Shown: positions 61,207-64,000 of the stretch, piece after piece
Layout of the letters: each line of letters starts with the position of its first letter
Position numbering within the stretch: position 1 is the stretch's first letter
Assembly (NCBI RefSeq): GCF_004124275.1
Contig: NZ_CP027218.1
Location: forward strand, 3,847,501-3,911,500
Direction: 5' to 3'
Length of the DNA stretch: 64,000 bases
Origin: Pseudomonas sp. DTU12.3
GTDB lineage: Bacteria; Pseudomonadota; Gammaproteobacteria; Pseudomonadales; Pseudomonadaceae
Notes under the pieces: model-generated
The model's input: the letters and a program-made list of their open reading frames with translations, nothing else
What the model was told of the DNA's origin: nothing
Database searches by the model: none
Program-made: the position numbers and the translations under genes

Positions 61207-61347
61207 AGAAGCTGTTTTCAAAGCGTCACGAGCACAGTCGTTCCTTCAGAGCGGTGTTGGCGAGGGGTTTTTCCAGCGGGGAAAAGCCCATCGCCAACCC
61301 TCATCAGCTCCCCGTTCTGCAGGCGTAAAACTTTGAAAGCAGCTTCT
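61207..61347 (+). ncRNA. Structured 5' leader of acnB
   Basis: AGAAGCTGTTTTCAAAG (61207-61223) pairs over all 17 positions, with one G-U, to CTTTGAAAGCAGCTTCT (61331-61347). The enclosed 107 bases contain a further stem, GTTGGCGA/TCGCCAAC (61256-61263 with 61291-61298), extended inside by GGGG/CCC and TTTTCC/GGAAAA around AGCG. The leader ends 120 bases before the acnB start. No known riboswitch class was recognised. It could be a leader of acnB or a small RNA gene. Confidence 0.6.
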
Positions 61348-61467
61348 GTAAGGAATGGTCGGTAATTCTGGCTAAGCGGCCCACAACGCCACGCAGCGCA
61401 TGAGTACGAGCATTTCGGGATGAGCGTCCCGGACACCCATTTGGGACCACTGATGAGGGTAATAACT

Positions 61468-64000
61468 GTGCTTGAAGCCTACCGCAAACATATCGAAGAG
61501 CGTGCAGCCCTGGGTATCGTTCCCCAGCCGCTTAACGCCGAACAAACAGCAGGCCTGGTCGAGCTGCTGAAAAACCCTCCGGCTGGCGAAGAAGAATTTC
61601 TCGTTGACCTGATCACCAATCGCATTCCACCCGGCGTGGACGAAGCGGCCTATGTCAAAGCCGGCTTCCTGTCTGCACTGGCCAAGGGCGAAGTTTCCTC
61701 CCCGCTGCTGGACAAAAAGCGCGCTGTAGAACTGCTCGGCACCATGCAGGGCGGCTACAACATCGTCACTCTGGTTGACCTGCTGGACGACGCCGAGCTG
61801 GCGCCAGTCGCTGCCGCGCAACTCAAGCACACCCTGCTGATGTTCGATGCGTTCCACGACGTCGCGGAAAAAGCCAAGAACGGCAACGCTCACGCTCAAG
61901 CCGTGCTGCAATCCTGGGCTGACGGCGAGTGGTTCAAGAACCGTCCGACCCTGGCCGACAAGATCAGCCTGCGCGTATTCAAGGTTACCGGCGAAACCAA
62001 CACCGACGACCTCTCCCCTGCTCCTGATGCCTGGTCGCGTCCAGACATCCCGCTGCACGCCCTGGCCATGCTGAAAATGGCCCGCGACGGCATCGTTCCT
62101 GATCAGCAGGGCGCCATCGGCCCGATGAAGCAGATCGAACAAATGCGCGGTGAAGGCTTCCCGATCGCCTACGTCGGTGACGTGGTCGGTACCGGTTCTT
62201 CGCGTAAATCCGCTACCAACTCGGTACTGTGGTTCTTCGGCGATGACGTTCCTTACGTGCCGAACAAGCGCGCTGGCGGTTTCTGCTTCGGCAGCAAAAT
62301 CGCTCCGATCTTCTACAACACCATGGAAGATGCCGGCGCACTGCCAATCGAGTTCGACGTTTCCAACATGAACATGGGCGACGTGATCGACCTGTACCCG
62401 CATGCTGGCAAAGTCTGCAAACACGGCACCGACGAAGTCCTGACCACCTTCGAAATGAAGACTCCGGTGCTGTTGGACGAAGTCCGTGCTGGCGGCCGTA
62501 TCCCGCTGATCATTGGCCGTGGCCTGACCGAGAAGGCTCGCGCCGAACTGGGTCTGCCGGCGTTCGACCTGTTCAAGAAGCCTGATGCACCGATCGAAAG
62601 CACCAAGGGTTACACCCTGGCGCAGAAAATGGTCGGCAAGGCTTGCGGTCTGGCAGAAGGCAAAGGCATCCGTCCTGGCACCTACTGCGAACCGAAAATG
62701 ACCACTGTGGGTTCTCAGGACACCACCGGTCCAATGACCCGTGACGAACTGAAAGACCTGGCGTGCCTGGGCTTCTCCGCTGATCTGGTGATGCAGTCGT
62801 TCTGCCACACCGCGGCCTATCCAAAGCCGATCGACGTGACTACCCACCACACCCTGCCTGACTTCATCATGACCCGCGGCGGCGTTTCCCTGCGTCCGGG
62901 CGACGGCATCATCCACTCGTGGCTGAACCGCATGCTGCTGCCAGACACCGTCGGTACCGGTGGTGACTCGCACACCCGTTTCCCGATGGGCATTTCGTTC
63001 CCGGCCGGTTCCGGTCTGGTTGCGTTTGCTGCGGCCACCGGCGTCATGCCGCTGGACATGCCGGAATCGATTCTGGTGCGCTTCAAAGGCAAAATGAAAC
63101 CTGGCATCACCCTGCGTGACCTGGTTCATGCGATTCCTTACTTCGCTATCCAGAACGGTCTGCTGACCGTCGAGAAGAAAGGCAAGAAAAACGCCTTCTC
63201 CGGCCGCATCCTGGAAATCGAAGGTCTGGAAGGTCTGACCCTCGAGCAGGCGTTCGAACTGTCCGACGCCTCGGCCGAACGTTCGGCTGCCGGTTGCACC
63301 ATCAAGCTGTCGAAAGAGTCGATCACCGAGTACCTTAACTCCAACATCACCCTGCTGCGCTGGATGATCGGCGAAGGCTACGGCGATGCGCGTACTCTGG
63401 AACGCCGTGCGCAAGCGATGGAAGCCTGGGTGGCCAACCCGGAACTGATGGAAGCCGATGCCGACGCCGAATACGCCGAAATCATCGAAATCGATCTGGC
63501 CGACATCAGCGAGCCTGTACTGTGCGCGCCGAACGATCCGGACGACGCCCGTCTGCTGTCCAGCGTTGCTGGCGAGAAGATCGACGAAGTGTTCATCGGT
63601 TCGTGCATGACCAACATCGGTCACTTCCGCGCTGCCGGTAAATTGCTGGATCAGGTCAAGGGTCAGCTGCCAACCCGTCTGTGGCTGTCGCCGCCGACCA
63701 AGATGGACGCTCACCAGCTGACCGAAGAAGGCTACTACGGCATCTACGGCAAGGCTGGCGCGCGCATGGAAATGCCGGGCTGCTCGCTGTGCATGGGTAA
63801 CCAGGCACGTGTAGAGCCGAACGCGACTGTTGTGTCGACTTCGACCCGTAACTTCCCGAACCGTCTGGGTGACGGCGCGAACGTCTACCTGGCTTCGGCC
63901 GAGCTGGCGTCCGTCGCTTCGATCCTGGGTCGCCTGCCGACCGTCGAGGAGTACATGGAATACGCTGGCAAGATCGACAGCATGGCGGCCGATATCTACC
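61468..64000 (+). CDS. acnB: Aconitate hydratase B (partial, runs off the window)
   Basis: Catalyses citrate-isocitrate interconversion via cis-aconitate with a 4Fe-4S cluster. 844 of roughly 870 residues are present; the stop is beyond 64000. The GTG start is supported by GAGGG eight bases upstream and by the family start LEAYRKHIEERAALGIVPQP; an in-frame ATG five codons earlier lacks a site. Visible marks include the AcnB N-terminal HEAT-like domain, VGTGSSRKSATNSV (swivel), GGDSHTRFPMGISFPAGSG, and the cluster cysteines in IGSCMTN and MPGCSLCMGNQA. Preceded by a 17-bp-stem leader that may regulate it. Confidence 0.97.
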   Translation, partial: MLEAYRKHIEERAALGIVPQPLNAEQTAGLVELLKNPPAGEEEFLVDLITNRIPPGVDEAAYVKAGFLSALAKGEVSSPLLDKKRAVELLGTMQGGYNIVTLVDLLDDAELAPVAAAQLKHTLLMFDAFHDVAEKAKNGNAHAQAVLQSWADGEWFKNRPTLADKISLRVFKVTGETNTDDLSPAPDAWSRPDIPLHALAMLKMARDGIVPDQQGAIGPMKQIEQMRGEGFPIAYVGDVVGTGSSRKSATNSVLWFFGDDVPYVPNKRAGGFCFGSKIAPIFYNTMEDAGALPIEFDVSNMNMGDVIDLYPHAGKVCKHGTDEVLTTFEMKTPVLLDEVRAGGRIPLIIGRGLTEKARAELGLPAFDLFKKPDAPIESTKGYTLAQKMVGKACGLAEGKGIRPGTYCEPKMTTVGSQDTTGPMTRDELKDLACLGFSADLVMQSFCHTAAYPKPIDVTTHHTLPDFIMTRGGVSLRPGDGIIHSWLNRMLLPDTVGTGGDSHTRFPMGISFPAGSGLVAFAAATGVMPLDMPESILVRFKGKMKPGITLRDLVHAIPYFAIQNGLLTVEKKGKKNAFSGRILEIEGLEGLTLEQAFELSDASAERSAAGCTIKLSKESITEYLNSNITLLRWMIGEGYGDARTLERRAQAMEAWVANPELMEADADAEYAEIIEIDLADISEPVLCAPNDPDDARLLSSVAGEKIDEVFIGSCMTNIGHFRAAGKLLDQVKGQLPTRLWLSPPTKMDAHQLTEEGYYGIYGKAGARMEMPGCSLCMGNQARVEPNATVVSTSTRNFPNRLGDGANVYLASAELASVASILGRLPTVEEYMEYAGKIDSMAADIY

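Noticed and set aside
61372..63714. Reverse-strand frame of 780 codons opposite acnB.
   Set aside because: It is the complement of acnB, whose forward frame is fully conserved. The product has repetitive, unnatural composition with no recognisable domain.

Overview
The window looks like a chromosomal segment of a Pseudomonas of the fluorescens group. The coding regions are GC-rich. Gene content is typical of that group (katG, pepN, nadK, ldcA, dnaQ/rnhA, mltD, a yej-type ABC operon, fabI, bphOP, aguA, miaE, acnB). Spacers are full of REP/REPIN-like palindromes of the kind abundant in these genomes. Most of the segment is core-genome housekeeping; the accessory signals are one IS110-family element, a decayed reverse transcriptase and many dispersed repeats. 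No tRNA, rRNA, CRISPR array or prophage block was seen.

Layout. 0-2.4 kb: katG. 2.6-9.2 kb: a reverse-strand cluster nadK, metallophosphoesterase, rhomboid protease, DUF1315, DUF2797, pepN, several members overlapping. 9.3-16.6 kb: DUF1853, an orphan arsB, chrR, a small hypothetical gene, a LysR regulator, a streptothricin-acetyltransferase-like GNAT and the lysine decarboxylase ldcA. 16.7-18.0 kb: IS110-family element between inverted REP-like half-sites, with a noncoding 5' end that may encode a bridge RNA. 18-22.7 kb: dnaQ, rnhA, a methyltransferase, gloB and mltD, in the gene order known from E. coli. 23-31.3 kb: yejA-yejA-yejB-yejE-yejF, then fabI. 31.5-37.4 kb: GAF-GGDEF protein, a three-gene molybdenum hydroxylase operon, an alpha/beta hydrolase and a GFA protein. 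37.6-40 kb: a structured RNA-like leader upstream of two DUF6124 genes, a methyltransferase and a small membrane protein. 40-49.4 kb: VOC/AraC/LysE genes, bphO-bphP, a second LysE gene, then the alkylation-repair operon ada - ICL/PEP-mutase-like - alkA. 49.6-52.5 kb: a large Ig-like protein under a perfect palindrome resembling a lux box, and a broken reverse transcriptase. 52.6-58.7 kb: polyamine-binding protein, aguA, LysR, GFA, and an RstBA-like two-component system. 58.8-64 kb: miaE, an Anr-type promoter driving a universal stress protein, DUF1289, and a structured leader ahead of acnB, which runs off the right edge.

Physiology suggested by the segment: peroxide defence (katG), polyamine and basic-amino-acid metabolism (ldcA, aguA, the polyamine-binding protein), red-light sensing (bphOP), alkylation repair (ada/alkA), low-oxygen response (the Usp gene) and TCA-cycle flux (acnB). 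The less described elements are the leader RNA at about 37.6-37.8 kb, the acnB leader, the candidate bridge RNA of the IS110 element with a 10-nt match to its own insertion site, and the lux-box-like palindrome before the Ig-like gene. Starts were often moved downstream of the longest open frame to an ATG with a ribosome binding site; the reason is given in each entry.
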